Of a stretch of 64,000 nucleotides of DNA, positions 31,601-42,428 are shown piece after piece. Both the position numbers and the translations under genes were made by a program. The notes under the pieces are model-generated. The model had not been told where the DNA came from, made no database searches, and saw only the letters and a list, made by a program, of their open reading frames with translations. Within the stretch, counting starts at the first letter, position 1. Each line of letters opens with the position of its first letter. The stretch comes from Tissierellia bacterium (lineage in GTDB: Bacteria > Bacillota > Clostridia > Tissierellales > Peptoniphilaceae). The stretch covers positions 21,041 to 85,040 of the forward strand of contig JAUNLJ010000002.1 in the NCBI GenBank assembly GCA_030532305.1. Reading direction: 5' to 3'.

Positions 31601-34234
31601 TTAGGCCTGTGCCAAAAATTCCTTGACCTGGTCTAGGGCCTCCTGTAATTTTTCTACATTTTTGCCGCCAGCTGAGGCCATGTCGGGACGACCGCCACCA
31701 CCGCCGCCTGCCTTTTTAGCCACCTGCTTAACCAGGTCGCCGGCCTTTATTCCCTTGTCAATATAGGCCTTGGGCACAGTGGCTACAAAGTTTAGCTTGC
31801 CTTCTGCTATCTTGCTGCCCAGTACAACCACGGCACCCGCTTGGTCCCTTAGTTTTTCTGCCATGAGCCGCATTTCTTCCATGCTAACCCCGCTAACCTG
31901 GGCTGCAATATACTTGTAGCCGGCCTCTTCCAAGATAGACTCTAAAAGGGCGTCTCCTTGGTTCATGGCGTTTTCTCGCCTAAAGGCCTCCAGTTCCTTG
32001 TTTAAGTCCTTAAGCTCCTTGGCCTGCTGCTTAAGCCGATCCATAAGCTGGTCTGGGCTGGTCTTTAAAAAGTCTGCCAGGGCCCCTCTTTCTTCTAAGA
32101 GCTCATCGAGATAGGCCTTAAGGGACAGGCTGGTCTTGGCTTCAATCCGTCTAACACCAGCGGAAATACCAGACTCAGATAGGATCTTAAAGAGGCCAAT
32201 TTGGGCTGTGTTATCCACATGGGTTCCTCCGCAGAGTTCTATGCTCCGGTCTCCCATACTGACAACCCGGACTCTTTCTCCATACTTGTCTTCAAAAAGA
32301 CCAATGGCCCCCATGGCTTCAGCAGAAGCCAGGTCCATTTCTTCTACTCTGACCTCCAGGGAGGCCAGAATGTCTTGGTTGACCTGGTTTTCAATTTCCA
32401 CAAGCTCTTCCCTCTTTAGGCCACTGTAGTGGCTAAAGTCAAACCTTAAACCCTCTGGGCTCACCAAGGACCCGGCCTGCTTAACATGGTCTCCTAGGGT
32501 CTTTCTTAGGGCCCGGTGGAGCAGGTGGGTAGAAGAATGGTTACGCCGAGTGGCCTCCCTTCTTGGAATATCTACCCTGGCTAGGGCGGGGCCTGTCTTG
32601 GCCTGACCTTCAACAAGTCTTACACGGGAGTAAGATAGCTGGCCTATTTGCCCCTGGGTATCTAAGACCTCTAGCTTGAAGCCATCGCCCTCTAGGGTCC
32701 CTCGGTCACCTACTTGCCCTCCCCCTTGGGGATAGAAGGGGCTAGGATCTATAATGACCAGGCCTTCCTCTTCCAGACTTGAAGAAACTTGGTCCTTTTC
32801 TATAAAATGGATAATCTGTGTTTGGGTCTCTAAGTGGTCATAGCCTACAAAAAGGTTCTTGTCTATAGCCAGGTCTTTAAAAAGGCTATCCTTCTTGTCA
32901 TGGGACCAACCCACCTCTTCGTTGGCCTTGCTGGCTGCTCTGGCCAAGTGTCTTTGCCGGTCCATTTGGGCCCTAAAGGCCTCTTCATCGGCCGCCATGC
33001 CCTCTTCTTTTAGGACCTCTTGGGTTAGGTCCAAGGGGAAGCCAAAGGTATCATAAAGCTTAAAGGCGTCTTGGCCAGAAAGAAGGGTCTTCTTATTTTT
33101 CTTTAGGTCCTGAACTAGGCTATCTAGGTGAACTAGGCCCTCTTCTAGGGTCTTTAAAAACCGTTCTTCCTCTCTTTTGATTACCTCATGGATCATATCT
33201 CGGTTGGTCTCTAGGTCCTTGTATTCTATGGACCAGGAGTCAATGACTTCCTTGGACAGGTCATAGAGATAGGCCTCTTCTAGGCCCACTAGCCGGCCGT
33301 GCCTAGCCGCTCTTCGGATAAGCCGTCTTAAGACATAGCCCCGGCCTTCATTGGAGGGGACAATCCCATCGCTAATCATAAAGGTCACGGCTCGAATATG
33401 GTCTGTAATAATCCGGATGGACTCGTCTTTTTTAGGGTCGGACCCATAAACATAGCCTGCCCGCTGGGCCACTTGTTTTAGGAGGTCTTCTATGGCATCA
33501 ATTTCAAAGATATTGTTGACCCCTTGGAGGTAGGCCGCGATTCTTTCAAGGCCCATGCCGGTGTCGATATTGGGGTGGGCTAGGGGGTGGTAATTCCCAT
33601 CCTCATCCTTGTCAAACTGAGTAAAGACCAGGTTCCACACCTCTAAAAACCGGTCACAGTCGCAGCCTGGCTTACAGGTATCCTTGCCACACCCATAGGC
33701 CTCTCCCCTGTCTACATAGATTTCTGAGCAGGGTCCAGAAGGGCCTACAGCCAGTTCCCAAAAGTTGTCTTCCTTGCCCAAGCGGACAATTCGGTCCATG
33801 GAAAGGCCAATCTTCTTATGCCAGATTTCTTCAGCTTCATCATCTTCCTCAAAGACGGTCACCCAAATATCCTCCCGGGGGATGTCCAGATTTTTAGTTA
33901 AAAATTCCCAGGCCCAGGCAATGGCCTCCTCCTTAAAATAGTCCCCAAAGGAAAAATTCCCTAGCATTTCAAAGTAGGTGGCATGCCGGTCTGTCTTGCC
34001 TACATTTTCGATATCCCCTGTCCGAATGCACTTTTGGCAAGAGCTGACCCGTTTGGCTGGCGCAGGGGCCTCCCCTGTAAAAAACTTTTTCATAGGCGCC
34101 ATCCCAGCCCCAATAAGTAAAAGAGAGGGGTCGTCTTCTGGAATCAGGGAGAAACTAGGAAGAATCAGATGGTTCTTCTCCTTAAAAAAATCCAAGAACT
34201 CACTTCGTAATGCATGTAGACCTAACTTCTTCAT
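31601..34234 (-). CDS. alaS: Alanyl-tRNA synthetase
   Basis: 877 residues, normal size. The class II catalytic core is N-terminal (FFKEKNHLILPSFSLIPEDDPSLL, NVGKTDRHATYFEMLGNFSFG). The editing domain has the zinc-binding HSSTHLLH and CGGTH motifs. A C-terminal coiled coil and glycine-rich end (KKAGGGGGGRPDMASAGG) form the DHHA1-like C-Ala domain. GGAGG lies ahead of the ATG. It follows the AI-2E-type transporter gene by 15 bases and precedes ireB, the same order as yrrI-alaS-yrzL in B. subtilis. Confidence 0.97.
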   Translation of the reverse strand: MKKLGLHALRSEFLDFFKEKNHLILPSFSLIPEDDPSLLLIGAGMAPMKKFFTGEAPAPAKRVSSCQKCIRTGDIENVGKTDRHATYFEMLGNFSFGDYFKEEAIAWAWEFLTKNLDIPREDIWVTVFEEDDEAEEIWHKKIGLSMDRIVRLGKEDNFWELAVGPSGPCSEIYVDRGEAYGCGKDTCKPGCDCDRFLEVWNLVFTQFDKDEDGNYHPLAHPNIDTGMGLERIAAYLQGVNNIFEIDAIEDLLKQVAQRAGYVYGSDPKKDESIRIITDHIRAVTFMISDGIVPSNEGRGYVLRRLIRRAARHGRLVGLEEAYLYDLSKEVIDSWSIEYKDLETNRDMIHEVIKREEERFLKTLEEGLVHLDSLVQDLKKNKKTLLSGQDAFKLYDTFGFPLDLTQEVLKEEGMAADEEAFRAQMDRQRHLARAASKANEEVGWSHDKKDSLFKDLAIDKNLFVGYDHLETQTQIIHFIEKDQVSSSLEEEGLVIIDPSPFYPQGGGQVGDRGTLEGDGFKLEVLDTQGQIGQLSYSRVRLVEGQAKTGPALARVDIPRREATRRNHSSTHLLHRALRKTLGDHVKQAGSLVSPEGLRFDFSHYSGLKREELVEIENQVNQDILASLEVRVEEMDLASAEAMGAIGLFEDKYGERVRVVSMGDRSIELCGGTHVDNTAQIGLFKILSESGISAGVRRIEAKTSLSLKAYLDELLEERGALADFLKTSPDQLMDRLKQQAKELKDLNKELEAFRRENAMNQGDALLESILEEAGYKYIAAQVSGVSMEEMRLMAEKLRDQAGAVVVLGSKIAEGKLNFVATVPKAYIDKGIKAGDLVKQVAKKAGGGGGGRPDMASAGGKNVEKLQEALDQVKEFLAQA

Positions 34235-34249
34235 TAATTAACCTCCAAA

Positions 34250-35482
34250 TTATAGTTTTAAATCTTCTTTTAATTCTTTATTTTGAGCCCATTTTAAAAG
34301 GGCAAAATCTTTAATGACTAGGACCACAGAGAATATGGGGACAGACAAAATCAAGCCTGCTACCCCATACATTCCCCCGCCAATAATAATGCAAAGAAGG
34401 ATAACCATGGGGTGGAGCCCTGTTCTCTTCCCAAGGATCCTAGGTCCTAAGATATTGTTTTCTACCCACTGTAGGCCCACAAAAAGGATAGCCACCCAGA
34501 GGGCCTTAAGTCTAGAGTCTAAAAGGGCAAAAATAAAGGCGGGGCTCAGGGCAATAAAGGGTCCCAAGTAGGGGATAAAATCTGCCACAATGGTCACAAT
34601 ACCGATGACAATGGCAAAGTCTATCCGTAAAATTAAAAGCATAACCATGGTCATAAAGCCCACCAAAATAGCTAAAACCAACCGGCCTTGAATAAAGCCC
34701 TTTAACATCCGGTCAATCTCCCGGGCTAAAAAGACAATGTCCTTCTCATGCTTTTTGGGTAGGCTCTTGGAAATCTTTTGATTGATGGCCTCCTTTTCCA
34801 CAGAAAAGAAAAAGGTGAAAATTAAGACGAGGGCAAAACTAATTAAGCCCTCAATAAAGGACTGAAGACCATAGGCCAGGTCCTTGATTCCATCGACCAT
34901 TTGTCCTTCCAAAAGGTCCATAAAATTGATAAATTGCGACTCTGTCCGGTCTATAATATTTTGTAAGTCGATGCTGGTGGATTGGGACAGGTTGTTACTA
35001 AAATTAGTAAACCAATCGGACACCTGGTCTGCCAGTTCAGGAAAGATTAAAAAGAGGCGGGAAAGCTCAGTAATGGTCCGTGGAACCACCACAATACCTA
35101 AAATAACCAGGGTCAAGGCCACGCCTAAGTAAACAATAATGACCCCCAGCTGCCTTGGCAAGCCCTTGTTTTGAAAATAATCTACAGCCGGGTTAATAAT
35201 ATAGGCCATAATCACTGAAACCACTAGGGCCCAGATGGTACTTCCCAAGATAGGAAAGCGATTAAAAATATACCTAAGTATAAAAAGGCCTATTAGGACC
35301 CCTACTATCCGGCTAACCAATTTCAAATTAATATTAATTCGAAGGGACCTTTCAATCCTCTGGTTGCCTATATTAATTAAATAGTAGATGGCTAAGGCCA
35401 AAAAAATTGAAATTAAAACAGATTGTATGGCTCTAAGATAATCAGAGGCAATAAAATCTCCGATAATGCGTAATTGTTCCAT
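34250..35482 (-). CDS. AI-2E family transporter (YrrI-like membrane protein)
   Basis: 410 residues with about eight hydrophobic helices in the family's arrangement: a single N-terminal helix, paired helices near 60-135, a soluble middle part (about 150-190) and a C-terminal block containing VADFIPYLGPFIALSP and LGPRILGKRTGLHPM. Despite the name, most members have no demonstrated substrate; some act as Na+/H+ antiporters or exporters. YrrI of B. subtilis is likewise encoded just upstream of alaS. It is expressed from its own promoter. Confidence 0.88.
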   Translation of the reverse strand: MEQLRIIGDFIASDYLRAIQSVLISIFLALAIYYLINIGNQRIERSLRININLKLVSRIVGVLIGLFILRYIFNRFPILGSTIWALVVSVIMAYIINPAVDYFQNKGLPRQLGVIIVYLGVALTLVILGIVVVPRTITELSRLFLIFPELADQVSDWFTNFSNNLSQSTSIDLQNIIDRTESQFINFMDLLEGQMVDGIKDLAYGLQSFIEGLISFALVLIFTFFFSVEKEAINQKISKSLPKKHEKDIVFLAREIDRMLKGFIQGRLVLAILVGFMTMVMLLILRIDFAIVIGIVTIVADFIPYLGPFIALSPAFIFALLDSRLKALWVAILFVGLQWVENNILGPRILGKRTGLHPMVILLCIIIGGGMYGVAGLILSVPIFSVVLVIKDFALLKWAQNKELKEDLKL

Positions 35483-35553
35483 TCATCTCTCCATTGTCTT
35501 GTCCAAATGATCCGAATCTGGGGGGAGTAGATTCTACTTTCCTATATTATCTT

Positions 35554-35582
35554 ATTTTACTGTAAGTTTTTTTCTATGTCAA
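35554..35582 (-). promoter_or_regulatory. Promoter of the AI-2E transporter-alaS unit
   Basis: Minus-strand perfect TTGACA (35577-35582), a 17-base spacer and TAAAAT (35554-35559). The leader is about 65 bases; it is too short for a T-box and shows no specifier structure. Confidence 0.87.
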
Positions 35583-35600
35583 TTTAAGGGCCTGGCTAGT

Positions 35601-35634
35601 AAAAAAAAGGAGACTTCCAAAAGAAAGCCTCCTT
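35601..35634 (-). terminator. Intrinsic terminator of leuS
   Basis: AAGGAG-g-CTT ... AAG-t-CTCCTT followed by eight T on the minus strand, 15 bases past the leuS stop. Confidence 0.85.
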
Positions 35635-35648
35635 CTTTTCTTATAAGA

Positions 35649-38060
35649 TTATTTTACCACAAAGTTATAGATCTTTGCAGGAACATAGATTTCTTTTTTG
35701 ATCTCCTTGCCTTCCACTTGGCTGGCAAAGTCTTCATGATCTTCAATCAGGGCCCGGACTTGGTCCTTATCCATATCCCGGTTAATGGTCACCTTAAAAC
35801 GGACCTTGCCATTAAACTGGACAGGAATTTCAAGGACATCTCTTACGGTTTTGTCCTCATCATATTGGGGCCACTCATGCTCATGCAAGTAGCCACCTAG
35901 GTTTAGGATTTCCCAAAGCTCTTCTGTAATATGGGGAGCTACTGGGTTTAAAAGCATAAGGAAGGTCTTAAGCTCTGCCTTATTGACCCGGCCCAATTTA
36001 TTGATTTCGTTTAAAAGGGTCATGAGCTGGGCAATGGCCGTATTGGCCTTTAGGTTTTCGTAGTCTTCAGAAACCTTTTTAATACTTTGGTGGAGGAGGA
36101 CTTCTAGGTCCTTAGAATAAGTATCCCCATCCACTAAAAGCTCTTGGACATTCCAAACCCTGTCTAAGAACCGGCGGCAACCCTTGACCCCGTCTTCGGA
36201 CCAGGGGACGGACTTCTCAAAGTCCCCTATAAACATTTCATAGGTCCTTAGGGTTTCTGCCCCATACTCTTTAACAATATCGTCTGGGTTAATCACATTG
36301 CCCCGGCTCTTACTCATCTTGGCATTGTTTTCTCCCAGGATCATCCCGTGGCTGGTCCGCTTCACATAGGGTTCCTTGGTGGGGACTACCTTGATGTCAT
36401 ATAGGAATTTATGCCAGAAACGAGAATACAAAAGGTGGAGGGTGGTGTGTTCCATTCCCCCGTTATACCATTCCACTGGCATAAAGTATTCTAGGGCCTC
36501 CTTTGAAGCCAAGGCCTCATCATTGTGGGGGTCACAATACCTTAGGAAGTACCAGCTAGAGCCTGCCCAGTTGGGCATGGTGTCGGTCTCCCTCTTGGCT
36601 GGCTTGCCACACTGGGGACAGGTGGTGTTGACCCAGTCATCTAGCTTGGCTAGGGGTGATTCCCCATCATCGGTGGGCCGGTAGTCTTCTACTTCTGGCA
36701 GGACCACAGGAAGGTCTTCTTCTGGTACAGGAACCCAGCCGCAGTCTTCGCAGTAGACTAGGGGGATGGGCTCGCCCCAGTAGCGCTGTCTAGAAAAGAC
36801 CCAGTCTCTTAATTTATAGTTGACCTTCTTGACCCCCAGGTCTCTTTCTTCTAGGTAGTCCACCATGGTCTTTATGGCCTCTTTAACACTTAGGCCATTT
36901 AAGAAGTCGGAGTTGATCATCTTTCCAGATTGGGTGTCCACAAAGGCCTCTTCTGAAATGTCGCCTCCCTCTACAACGGGAACAATGTCTAGGCCGAATT
37001 TTTTGGCAAATTCCCAGTCCCTTTGGTCGTGGCCAGGCACAGCCATAATGGCCCCGGTCCCATAGGACATAAGGACATAGTCAGAAATCCAGATTTCAAC
37101 TTCCTTCTGGTTGGCTGGGTTAATGGCAAAGAGCCCATCTAACTTGACCCCGGTCTTATCCTTGGCCAGTTCTGTTCTTTCGAAGTCTGATTTTTTCTTG
37201 ACCTCTTCTAAATAGGCCTCCACTTCAGCGTAGTTCTTAATCCGGTCCCTATACTTTTCAATAAAGGGGTGCTCAGGCGCTAAAACCATATAGGTGGCCC
37301 CAAACATGGTGTCTGGACGGGTGGTAAAGACTTCTAGGTAGTCCTGGCTATCCTTAAGGAAGAATTTAGCCTGAAGGCCTTCAGACCGTCCAATCCAGTT
37401 TCTTTGTTGGATCTTGACTGGCTCAATATAGTCCACATCATCTAGGTCTTCTAAGAGCCTTTGGGCATAGGCTGTAATTTTTAACATCCATTGGCTCTTC
37501 ACCTTGTGGACCACTTCTGCCCCACACCGTTCACAGGTCCCTTGGATAACTTCTTCGTTGGCCAGACCGGTCTTACAGGAAGGACACCAGTTAATGGGCA
37601 TCTCTGCCTTGTAGGCCAGGTCATTTTTAAAGAGTTGCTGGAAGATCCATTGGGTCCACTTGTAGTAGCTGGGGTCTGAGGTATTAATTTCCCGGCTCCA
37701 ATCAAAGCTAAAGCCCAGGCTCTTTAACTGCCGTTTAAAGTTACTGATGTTTTCTTCAGTTACAATGGTAGGGTGGATGCCGGTCTTAATGGCATAATTT
37801 TCTGTAGGAAGACCAAAGGCGTCCCAACCAATGGCAAAGAGAACATTTTGTCCCTCATACCGGCGTTTTCTGGCCACAATGTCTAGGGCTGTATAGGGTC
37901 TTGGATGACCCACATGAAGGCCCTGGCCAGAGGGATAGGGAAACTCAACTAGGGGGTAAAATTTTTCCTTGGTGGAATCTTGTTCTGCCCGATAGGTTCC
38001 ATGTTCTTCCCAAAAATCCTGCCATTTCTTCTCAATTTTATTTGGCTGATACTCTCGCAT
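35649..38060 (-). CDS. leuS: Leucyl-tRNA synthetase
   Basis: 803 residues. Class I motifs are HVGH at 49-52 (the HIGH variant) and KMSKS (AKMSKSRGN). A zinc-binding motif ([12 protein letters not shown] ... CERCG), the CP1 editing domain with the [11 protein letters not shown] block and [21 protein letters not shown] sequence, and a C-terminal anticodon-binding domain are present. It charges tRNA-Leu and edits misactivated norvaline and isoleucine. It follows asnS by 11 bases with AAAGGAGG ahead of the ATG, so the two synthetases are co-transcribed. Tyrosine replaces the first glycine in the GTGAIM block (MSYGTGAIM), which is normal for the family. Confidence 0.97.
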   Translation of the reverse strand: MREYQPNKIEKKWQDFWEEHGTYRAEQDSTKEKFYPLVEFPYPSGQGLHVGHPRPYTALDIVARKRRYEGQNVLFAIGWDAFGLPTENYAIKTGIHPTIVTEENISNFKRQLKSLGFSFDWSREINTSDPSYYKWTQWIFQQLFKNDLAYKAEMPINWCPSCKTGLANEEVIQGTCERCGAEVVHKVKSQWMLKITAYAQRLLEDLDDVDYIEPVKIQQRNWIGRSEGLQAKFFLKDSQDYLEVFTTRPDTMFGATYMVLAPEHPFIEKYRDRIKNYAEVEAYLEEVKKKSDFERTELAKDKTGVKLDGLFAINPANQKEVEIWISDYVLMSYGTGAIMAVPGHDQRDWEFAKKFGLDIVPVVEGGDISEEAFVDTQSGKMINSDFLNGLSVKEAIKTMVDYLEERDLGVKKVNYKLRDWVFSRQRYWGEPIPLVYCEDCGWVPVPEEDLPVVLPEVEDYRPTDDGESPLAKLDDWVNTTCPQCGKPAKRETDTMPNWAGSSWYFLRYCDPHNDEALASKEALEYFMPVEWYNGGMEHTTLHLLYSRFWHKFLYDIKVVPTKEPYVKRTSHGMILGENNAKMSKSRGNVINPDDIVKEYGAETLRTYEMFIGDFEKSVPWSEDGVKGCRRFLDRVWNVQELLVDGDTYSKDLEVLLHQSIKKVSEDYENLKANTAIAQLMTLLNEINKLGRVNKAELKTFLMLLNPVAPHITEELWEILNLGGYLHEHEWPQYDEDKTVRDVLEIPVQFNGKVRFKVTINRDMDKDQVRALIEDHEDFASQVEGKEIKKEIYVPAKIYNFVVK

Positions 38061-38071
38061 TAGTGCCTCCT

Positions 38072-39454
38072 TTAATACTCTGCAGATCCAACAGTTCTAG
38101 GGAAGGGAATAACGTCCCTTATGTTACTTACCCCGGTCATGTACATGACGGCCCTTTCAAAGCCTAATCCATAACCTGAATGGACTGCAGAACCAAAACG
38201 GCGTAGGTCTAGATACCAGGCATAGTCTTCTGCCTTTAGACCCATCTCATCCATCCGCTTAACTAACTTATCGTAGCGCTCTTCCCTTTGGCTACCCCCG
38301 ATAATCTCTCCAATCCCTGGAACCAAAAGGTCCATGGCTGCCACGGTCTTGCCATCTTCATTTAACCGCATGTAAAAGGCCTTAATATCCTTGGGGTAGT
38401 CGGTGATAAAGACAGGTTTTCCATAGACTTCTTCTGTAATATAACGTTCATGTTCTGTTTGCAGGTCAATCCCCCATTCTACTGGGAAGCTAAAGTCTTT
38501 TTTGGCCTCTTTTAAAAGGTCGATGGCCTTGGTATAGGTGATCCGTTCAAAATCAGAATTTAAAACATTTTCTAGACGGTCCATCAGGCCCTTGTCTACA
38601 AACTGGTTGAAAAAGGCCAATTCTTCCGCCGCATGGTCAAAAAGATATTGGATGACATACTTTAAAAGGGCTTCAGAATTGTCGCAAATATCCTCTAGGT
38701 CGGCAAAGGCCATTTCTGGCTCCATCATCCAAAATTCTGCTGCATGCCTTTGGGTGTTGGAGTGTTCTGCCCGGAAGGTGGGCCCAAAGGTATAGATATT
38801 CTTAAAGGCATGGGCAAAGGCCTCCCCTTGGAGTTGGCCGGATACCGTTAGGTTGGTGGGTTTGCCAAAAAAGTCCTGGCTGTAGTCTACCTTGCCCTCT
38901 TCATCTAGGGGGATGTCTTTCATATTTAGGGTGGTCACATGGAACATTTCCCCTGCCCCTTCTGCATCAGAGGCTGTAATAATAGGGGTATGGACATAGA
39001 CAAAACCCTGCTCTTGGAAAAAGGAATGGATCCCATGGGCTAGAAGAGACCTAACCCTAAAAACAGCTTGGAAGAGGTTGGCCCGGGGTCTCAAATGGGC
39101 CTTGGTCCTTAAAAACTCTAGGCTGTGGCGTTTCTTTTGTAGGGGATAGTCCCCATCTGCTAAAAACAAGCCTTCGATGGCCTGAGCCTGAATTTCTATG
39201 GCCTGCTTGGCCCCCTTACTTTCCACCACCTGGCCTTGGACCCGTAAGGATGAATAAATGGGATAACGCTTAATCTCGTCAAAATTTTCCAAGTCCCGAC
39301 TATACACAATCTGTATGGGTTTAAAATAAGTTCCATCCATTAATTCTATAAAAGCAAAGTTTTTAGAATCTCTAGATGTCTTGATCCAGCCTTCTATTGT
39401 TATATCTTTTCCAATGTAGGATTCTTTGTTTTTAAAAATATCTCTAATATCCAA
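38072..39454 (-). CDS. asnS: Asparaginyl-tRNA synthetase
   Basis: 460 residues, class IIb. The N-terminal OB fold binds the anticodon ([25 protein letters not shown]). The catalytic domain shows motif 2 [28 protein letters not shown] and motif 3 [13 protein letters not shown]. The [14 protein letters not shown] pattern is typical of AsnRS, not of AspRS. It starts at TTG, after GAGGAGGG. Its presence suggests that Asn-tRNA can be made directly, without relying only on GatCAB. Confidence 0.95.
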   Translation of the reverse strand: MDIRDIFKNKESYIGKDITIEGWIKTSRDSKNFAFIELMDGTYFKPIQIVYSRDLENFDEIKRYPIYSSLRVQGQVVESKGAKQAIEIQAQAIEGLFLADGDYPLQKKRHSLEFLRTKAHLRPRANLFQAVFRVRSLLAHGIHSFFQEQGFVYVHTPIITASDAEGAGEMFHVTTLNMKDIPLDEEGKVDYSQDFFGKPTNLTVSGQLQGEAFAHAFKNIYTFGPTFRAEHSNTQRHAAEFWMMEPEMAFADLEDICDNSEALLKYVIQYLFDHAAEELAFFNQFVDKGLMDRLENVLNSDFERITYTKAIDLLKEAKKDFSFPVEWGIDLQTEHERYITEEVYGKPVFITDYPKDIKAFYMRLNEDGKTVAAMDLLVPGIGEIIGGSQREERYDKLVKRMDEMGLKAEDYAWYLDLRRFGSAVHSGYGLGFERAVMYMTGVSNIRDVIPFPRTVGSAEY

Positions 39455-39496
39455 GCTGTTCCCTCCTCTATCTAGAATTTTATTTCTTAAGTTTAT

Positions 39497-39525
39497 ATTT
39501 TATCCTTATATAATTTTATTGTCAA
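39497..39525 (-). promoter_or_regulatory. Promoter of asnS-leuS
   Basis: Minus-strand perfect TTGACA (39520-39525), a 17-base spacer and TAAAAT (39497-39502). The -35 touches the end of rarA. The leader is only about 35 bases, which excludes a T-box. Confidence 0.88.
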
Positions 39526-40829
39526 TCCTTTAGGCCCTTCAGATAGGCCCCGATGATCTTTTCATGGCCCCTATCTGAGGGTTGGTAGTAGGTTTTTTCT
39601 TCCATATCCAGGGGGAAATACCTTTGGGCTACATAGGCCCCCTCATAATTGTGGGGGTACTTATAGCTAGTCTCTCCCTCTTCCAGGGGTTGGTGTTTGT
39701 CTCTTAAATAAAGGGGGATCCTCTCACCTAGACCCTTTCTAACATCAGAAAGGGCCTGGTTAATGGCCACATAGGACCGGTTAGACTTGGGAGCCGCGGC
39801 CATGTAGGTGGTGGTTTGGGCCAGGGGAATTCGTCCTTCAGGCATGCCAATAATCTGAAGGGCCTTAAAACAGGCCACCCCCAAGGCCAGGGCCTGGGGA
39901 TCGGCATTGCCTATGTCTTCAGAGGCAAAAATAATAAGCCGTCTGGCTATAAATTCTGCCTGTTCGCCAGATTCAATCATCTTGGCCAGATAATAAAGGG
40001 CGGCGTCTGGGTCGGACCCCCTTAGGCTCTTTATAAAGGCCGAGATGGTATCATAGTGGGCGTTGCCATCTCGGTCATACCTAAACTGTTTTGACTGGAG
40101 GGAATTTCCTATGGCCTCCTTATCTAGGATGATCTGCCCCTGGTCATCCTTAGAGCTACTTAAAACAGCAATTTCTAAGGCGTTATATAGGCTCCTGGCA
40201 TCCCCGTTAACCAGGCGGATAAGAAGGGCCCTGGCCTCTGGGTCTAGCTGGACCCTTAGATGGCCATAGCCCCTTTCCCTGTCTTCTAGGGCCCGGTCTA
40301 TTAAAAGGTCTAGGTCCTCATCCCTTAGGGCTTTTAATTCCAAGACCTGCATCCGGGACAAAAGGGCCTTATTAATGTGAAAATAGGGATTTTCTGTAGT
40401 GGCGCCTATAAGCAGGATCTCCCCCTTCTCCACAAAGGGAAGCAAGACGTCCTGCTGGCCCTTATTAAACCGGTGGATCTCATCTAAAAAAAGGACCGTC
40501 TGCCTAGACTCCATCTTGAGCCTTTCAAGGGCCTGGTCTATGACTTCTCTTAGTTCCTTCACATGACTCGTTACTGCACTTAAGTCCACAAAAGCATGCC
40601 CACTTTCCTTAGCCAAAAGCTGGGCCAGGGTGGTCTTGCCTACCCCAGGAGGCCCATAAAAAAGTAGGGAGGGTAGGTGGTTTGACAAAACAAGCCGGTT
40701 TAAATATTTGCCTGAACCTAATAGGTGCCCTTGGCCCACAAAGTCCTCAAGCTTTTGAGGACGCATGCGTTGGGCTAAGGGCGCCTTTTTCTTTAGGTTC
40801 TCCTCCATTTGCATTGTAAAAAAATCCAA
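39522..40829 (-). CDS. rarA: Replication-associated recombination protein RarA (MgsA)
   Basis: 435 residues, an AAA+ ATPase of the RarA/WRNIP1 family that acts at stalled forks. Walker A GPPGVGKT (59-66), Walker [12 protein letters not shown], the sensor GATTENPYF, and the C-terminal tetramerisation and MgsA domain ([18 protein letters not shown]) are clear. It starts at TTG ([19 protein letters not shown]), which matches the family N-terminus; the ribosome site is weak. It is 3 bases from the ornithine racemase stop, so it is probably translated by coupling. Confidence 0.94.
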   Translation of the reverse strand: MDFFTMQMEENLKKKAPLAQRMRPQKLEDFVGQGHLLGSGKYLNRLVLSNHLPSLLFYGPPGVGKTTLAQLLAKESGHAFVDLSAVTSHVKELREVIDQALERLKMESRQTVLFLDEIHRFNKGQQDVLLPFVEKGEILLIGATTENPYFHINKALLSRMQVLELKALRDEDLDLLIDRALEDRERGYGHLRVQLDPEARALLIRLVNGDARSLYNALEIAVLSSSKDDQGQIILDKEAIGNSLQSKQFRYDRDGNAHYDTISAFIKSLRGSDPDAALYYLAKMIESGEQAEFIARRLIIFASEDIGNADPQALALGVACFKALQIIGMPEGRIPLAQTTTYMAAAPKSNRSYVAINQALSDVRKGLGERIPLYLRDKHQPLEEGETSYKYPHNYEGAYVAQRYFPLDMEEKTYYQPSDRGHEKIIGAYLKGLKD

Positions 40830-40832
40830 GTC

Positions 40833-41903
40833 TTACTTCACGACTTCCTTTTCTACAAATTCTGAAGTGCATAGGCTAAGTATGCCTCCATAGCTTAGTC
40901 TAAAGGATAGGATGTCCCCCACCTTATAGTCCTTTTTCGCATCGGTTACATCAATAATAATATGGTCACTAGACCCGCCTAAGATAATTACATCTGGGTC
41001 TAGGGGAATCATATTTTCTGTATCAATATCTTGCTTGCCTAGGCCAATAATTGCCCGCATCCGGATCCCCCGGTCTACAAAAGAGGGTTCATGGCCAAAG
41101 GCATCTAGACCCAATTCATCTGCTGTAGGGACAGAGGGCTTTTCCTTACACTCAATAATTTGAGCTTCTAGGGTCCAGGCATCTTGGTTTAGGCCTTCAA
41201 TGTTTTGCGCGTAGGCAGACTCTGTGCCTAGAACAAGGGCCTCTCCTAAACGAAGGTTGTTGATCCCGGGCAGGTCTTCTTTCCCAACCAGGTAGACAGA
41301 AGAAGAATTTCCTCCAGACACAATTTCTAGGTCATGGTCATATCTGGCCTTAATTTCTTCCTTGTAGATATTTAGTTGATTTAAGATTTCAGGTTTAGGA
41401 ATAACCGCCCCATAACAGGTTAGGTTAACCCCGATTCCAGCTAGGTAAAGACCCTCTAGACCTAAGACTTCTTCTACTGCTTCATAGAAGTCTTCTTCCT
41501 TAAAGAAACCTTCCCTTAGGTCCCCTAGGTCGGCCATAAGGACCACCTTGTGGGTCTTATCTTGTTTTTTAGCCGCTTCATTTAAGGCCCTTAGGGTTTC
41601 CAGTTCAGAGTTTAAACTATAGTCTGCATACTTAACCACATCTTCCACTTCTGATAGCATGGGGATGCGAAGGAGTATTTTAGGGACTGGAAAGTCTTGT
41701 AGCTTTTTAATATTTTGAATCCGGCTATCGGCTAAAAAGTCAACGCCGCCTTCTACATAGGCCTGGGCCATACGGGGATCAGCAGAAAAGACCTTGGTGA
41801 CGCCAGCCAGGGTGCTAATGCCCCCATCTAGACACCGCTGTTTCATGGTGGCCACATTGTCTTTTAGCTTGTTGTAGTCTAACTTTAATTTTGGGTAGGT
41901 CAT
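40833..41903 (-). CDS. orr: Ornithine racemase / alanine racemase-like PLP enzyme
   Basis: 356 residues, fold-type III PLP enzyme with an N-terminal TIM barrel. The cofactor lysine is Lys37 in [15 protein letters not shown]. Segments such as [38 protein letters not shown] and [14 protein letters not shown] match what I know of Clostridium sticklandii Orr, which interconverts L- and D-ornithine for the ornithine fermentation pathway, more closely than classical Alr. The ornithine aminomutase genes are not in the window. The ATG overlaps the nrdR stop (ATGA). The substrate is inferred from family resemblance. Confidence 0.83.
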   Translation of the reverse strand: MTYPKLKLDYNKLKDNVATMKQRCLDGGISTLAGVTKVFSADPRMAQAYVEGGVDFLADSRIQNIKKLQDFPVPKILLRIPMLSEVEDVVKYADYSLNSELETLRALNEAAKKQDKTHKVVLMADLGDLREGFFKEEDFYEAVEEVLGLEGLYLAGIGVNLTCYGAVIPKPEILNQLNIYKEEIKARYDHDLEIVSGGNSSSVYLVGKEDLPGINNLRLGEALVLGTESAYAQNIEGLNQDAWTLEAQIIECKEKPSVPTADELGLDAFGHEPSFVDRGIRMRAIIGLGKQDIDTENMIPLDPDVIILGGSSDHIIIDVTDAKKDYKVGDILSFRLSYGGILSLCTSEFVEKEVVK

Positions 41904-42367
41904 TTTTTCCTCCTCTTATCTTTTACTAAGCTCTCTAACTCTCTCATGAAGGTCTCAAGGTCTCTAAACTGTCTATAGACAGAGGCAAATCGGACATAGG
42001 CTACTTCATCAAGTTCTTTGAGCCCCTCCATAATCATCTCCCCAATTTCTTGGGAAGATATTTCGCGAACCAACTTGTTTTGTAGTCGCTTTTCTATACT
42101 GTCGACCAGGTCTTCAATTTGTTGTAGGCTCACGGGTCTTTTCTCGCAGGACTTAATAATGCCTGAAAGAATCTTGTTCCGGTCGTAGGCTTGAGAGTTG
42201 CCATCTTTTTTTCTTACCATTAGAGGAATTTCTTCGACCCTTTCGTATGTGGTAAACCGTTCACCACAGGTAATGCACTCACGCCGCCGCCTTATGGCGG
42301 CCCCTTCGTCTGTGGGCCGTGAATCGATTACCTTGGAGTCGTCCGCTTCACAATAAGGACACCTCAA
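41900..42367 (-). CDS. nrdR: Transcriptional repressor NrdR
   Basis: 155 residues. A zinc ribbon with CPYC and CITCGERF is followed by an ATP-cone ([19 protein letters not shown]). NrdR represses ribonucleotide reductase operons when dATP is bound. The open frame extends to 42406, but that segment lies in the terminator following ftsZ. TTG at 42367 has GGAGGTG 5 bases upstream and yields [18 protein letters not shown], the standard NrdR start. It is the first gene of nrdR-orr-rarA. Confidence 0.95.
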   Translation of the reverse strand: MRCPYCEADDSKVIDSRPTDEGAAIRRRRECITCGERFTTYERVEEIPLMVRKKDGNSQAYDRNKILSGIIKSCEKRPVSLQQIEDLVDSIEKRLQNKLVREISSQEIGEMIMEGLKELDEVAYVRFASVYRQFRDLETFMRELESLVKDKRRKK

Positions 42368-42388
42368 TAAACCACCTCCATATATGAG

Positions 42389-42417
42389 GAAAAGACGTAT
42401 CTGCATGGAGATACGTC
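42389..42417 (-). terminator. Intrinsic terminator between ftsZ and nrdR
   Basis: GACGTATCT-CCATGC-AGATACGTC, a 9-bp perfect stem, followed by TTTTCCTC on the minus strand, 11 bases past the ftsZ stop. Confidence 0.8.
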
Positions 42418-42428
42418 ATTCTTTTATT

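Noticed and set aside
35483..39525. T-box riboswitches ahead of alaS, leuS or asnS
   Set aside because: The leaders from the identified promoters are only about 35-65 bases, and leuS and alaS follow other genes within 11-15 bases. There is no room for a T-box and no TGGN motif context.
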